Positions 62,431 to 64,000 of a stretch of DNA of 64,000 nt are shown in pieces. A program made the translations under genes and the position numbers. A model generated the notes under the pieces. It did not search any database, was not told the origin of the DNA, and saw nothing but the letters and a program-made list of their open reading frames with translations. The stretch's first letter is position 1. Each line of letters starts with the position of its first letter. This DNA comes from Clostridium beijerinckii HUN142 (lineage in GTDB: Bacteria > Bacillota > Clostridia > Clostridiales > Clostridiaceae), in the NCBI RefSeq assembly GCF_000621745.1, contig NZ_KK211340.1, positions 62,348 through 126,347 on the forward strand. The letters are read 5' to 3'.

Positions 62431-62651
62431 ATTTTTCTTGTGCATATTATATCTACACCAGTATTAAGTATATTCTTACATATAATGTCCCCAATATTTG
62501 TAGGTGTACTTACATAAATTCTACTAAGAACTTTTGAAAATTCCCTCCATAAATATTTCTCTATACTTTTATTGCTTTTTACTGATACAACTTTATAATT
62601 GATATCACCTTTAACTCTAACTAAACTCGTAAAAACATCTTTTTTAGGCAT
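62424..62651 (-). CDS. Shortened DUF1667 protein (C-terminal half only)
   Basis: A 75-residue protein matching only the C-terminal half of DUF1667: DVFTSLVRVKGDINYKVV and NIGDIICKNILNTGVDII are the typical segments. The usual N-terminal half with its CxxCPxGC-type cysteines, likely an iron-sulphur site, is absent, and there are only 16 bases between this start and the upstream gene, so it has no room to lie upstream. GGAG lies 9 bases before the ATG. DUF1667 proteins normally accompany GlpA/GlpB-like oxidoreductases, as here. Confidence 0.75.
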   Translation of the reverse strand: MPKKDVFTSLVRVKGDINYKVVSVKSNKSIEKYLWREFSKVLSRIYVSTPTNIGDIICKNILNTGVDIICTRKIN

Positions 62652-62667
62652 TACTAATTACTCCAAT

Positions 62668-64000
62668 CTAAATTTCATTAAATTCTTTAATTCTTCCCAC
62701 TAAAATTTGTGAATCCATGGAATCATCTACTATATTTAAAACGCTTTTATTCATCTCTCTAGCTAATATCTTTATTATCTTTATATTACAACTCGAACCA
62801 TTACAATTTCCAAGACCTATTCCTGTGCGCCTTTTTACACCCTCCACTGTCCTTGCACCTAAAGGCCTTCTTATTGAATCAATTATTTCTCCCTCTGAAA
62901 TATTATTACAATTACAAATAATATTACCGTAACGCTTATCAAGAGAGATTATTCTATTTATCTGATCCTTAGTCATCTCTCTAAATATATATGTCTCTCT
63001 TTTCCTATCGATATAATCCTTTTTTTTCGTAACATTCATGCTTATCTTAACTTTGTTTTCAATATCCTGAGCAATAGCTGGTGCAATTGATATTTTAGCA
63101 TAATGATTTCCTATAATCTTTATATAACCTTCTTCTAAATTACTATCATCTATTAACATGTCATTTTCACTATATACTTCTGTAAATATATTAACTATTG
63201 ACTCCCTTTTTATATTTTTCAATATATTTTCTGGTAATTCTAATTTACTACTTAAATTATTGTTAAATTTAACGCCAATTAAATTTTCATTTTCAGATAT
63301 TGGAACTGTTATCATTGAATTCCCATCCTCTATATCTTCAATAACAATTTTATTCAAGTTATCATTTATGCTTTTCCTAACTATTATACACTTCATTTTT
63401 TTATTTTTCATTTCGCTTGCCACAGTGTTACACATATCATTAAATGATTCATTTGGTATTGTATTAATAACAAGCTTACAAGTGAATTTATTTTTATTTG
63501 TAGTTACCCTAAATCCCTTAGAGATAGTTTTAATATCTATAACTTCTTCTTCTAATCTAAAATTAACTCCATTATCTACAGCTATCTCCGCATATGAGAC
63601 AGCTAAATTATATGGAGATATTATTGCAGTATTCTCAGAATAAATAGCTTTATTTGCCTTTATATTTAATCTTGGCTCCATATTATAAAGCTCATCATTC
63701 TCTATTATGCGTACTCCATCTATTCCATGTTCCTTAGAATTACTATACATATTATCTAAGGCTCCACTACTTTCATCTAAAAAGAACCTTAATGAACCGA
63801 TCTTATTATATCTAACATTAAACTTTTTACAGTGTTTCCTTATTATATTTATACCTCTCTTCTCCAAAAGAGCCATCTGACTACTATATGATTCTGAACC
63901 ATCATAAACAACAGCTGTATTAGCAAATGAAATATCATTTGCTACATCATATCCTTTTTCAATTAAAGCTATATTTATATTATATTTTGAAAGTTCATAG
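62668..64000 (-). CDS. GlpA-like FAD-dependent oxidoreductase with C-terminal BFD-type [2Fe-2S] domain (5' end beyond window)
   Basis: The reading frame is open to the right edge, so the N-terminal FAD-binding start is missing; 443 codons are visible. Residues near the edge (NIALIEKGYDVANDIS) are the second strand of the Rossmann-type FAD domain. The C-terminus is a BFD-like [2Fe-2S] domain: ICNCNNISEGEI and LGNCNGSSC give four ligand cysteines. This layout is typical of the anaerobic glycerol-3-phosphate dehydrogenase-like family found with GlpB-like and DUF1667 partners. The sequence is diverged (many Lys/Asn/Ile), and the DUF1667 partner is shortened, so the substrate is uncertain. Confidence 0.85.
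   Translation of the reverse strand, partial: YELSKYNINIALIEKGYDVANDISFANTAVVYDGSESYSSQMALLEKRGINIIRKHCKKFNVRYNKIGSLRFFLDESSGALDNMYSNSKEHGIDGVRIIENDELYNMEPRLNIKANKAIYSENTAIISPYNLAVSYAEIAVDNGVNFRLEEEVIDIKTISKGFRVTTNKNKFTCKLVINTIPNESFNDMCNTVASEMKNKKMKCIIVRKSINDNLNKIVIEDIEDGNSMITVPISENENLIGVKFNNNLSSKLELPENILKNIKRESIVNIFTEVYSENDMLIDDSNLEEGYIKIIGNHYAKISIAPAIAQDIENKVKISMNVTKKKDYIDRKRETYIFREMTKDQINRIISLDKRYGNIICNCNNISEGEIIDSIRRPLGARTVEGVKRRTGIGLGNCNGSSCNIKIIKILAREMNKSVLNIVDDSMDSQILVGRIKEFNEI

Noticed and set aside
63158..63643. 161-codon plus-strand frame
   Set aside because: Antisense to the GlpA-like gene, low-complexity Phe/Leu/Ser sequence, no start signal.

Overview
The window is AT-rich, gene-dense chromosomal DNA of a spore-forming low-GC Firmicute, most probably a Clostridium sensu stricto (cluster I) species. 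The evidence is the codon and base composition, the metG-tatD-yabE-rnmV-rsmA order, spmAB, a clostridial Csp/SleC germination system, T-box leaders and the PyrR leader. I see no prophage, insertion sequence, conjugative element or CRISPR array. The window is mostly core chromosome, with a few unusual loci.

Layout. 1-7.9 kb: an incomplete repeat-tailed protein, then the translation/RNA-maturation cluster rsmA, rnmV, yabE, tatD and metG (all minus), with a Met-type T-box leader far upstream of metG. 7.9-15.7 kb: two adjacent M24 aminopeptidases, spmB/spmA, a small plus-strand gene, a MarR-MATE pair and ccpA. 15.9-26 kb: ileS with an Ile-type T-box, a zinc-ribbon/DUF2085 membrane pair, a two-component system, a BFD-like ferredoxin-type protein, comB with a radical SAM gene, a YkvI-type permease and a PflX-like radical SAM protein. 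27-34.5 kb: a 1061-residue subtilisin-SleC fusion, an XRE regulator with a DUF3783 protein, a cyclophilin, murI and an HD-GYP protein. 34.6-43.8 kb: a small gene under two LexA boxes, carAB under a PyrR attenuator, a short-chain dehydrogenase, mgsA and proBA. 44-57 kb: a hemolysin III-type protein, DUF1836, an ABC-F ATPase, a HAD phosphatase, a TetR regulator, psd, tRNA-Arg, an orphan histidine kinase, a DUF1189-like protein and an L,D-transpeptidase. 53.6-64 kb: addA, addB and a GNAT gene, then a duplicated tRNA-Ser block, and the 3' part of a GlpA-like oxidoreductase with a shortened DUF1667 partner.

The most interesting locus is 27131-30316 (minus). A complete Csp-type germination protease, with Asp, His and Ser all present, is joined in frame to a complete SleC-type cortex-lytic zymogen. 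In the systems I know, Csp and SleC are separate proteins and Csp activates SleC. The junction keeps a good ribosome-binding site and an ATG, so the locus may make both a fused enzyme and a free SleC.

Regulation is unusually readable. There are two T-boxes, a PyrR leader, several near-consensus sigma-A promoters with 17-base spacers, and an SOS-type promoter with a LexA box between -35 and -10. Start codons were moved from the longest reading frame to the ATG, GTG or TTG with a proper Shine-Dalgarno sequence wherever the two disagreed.
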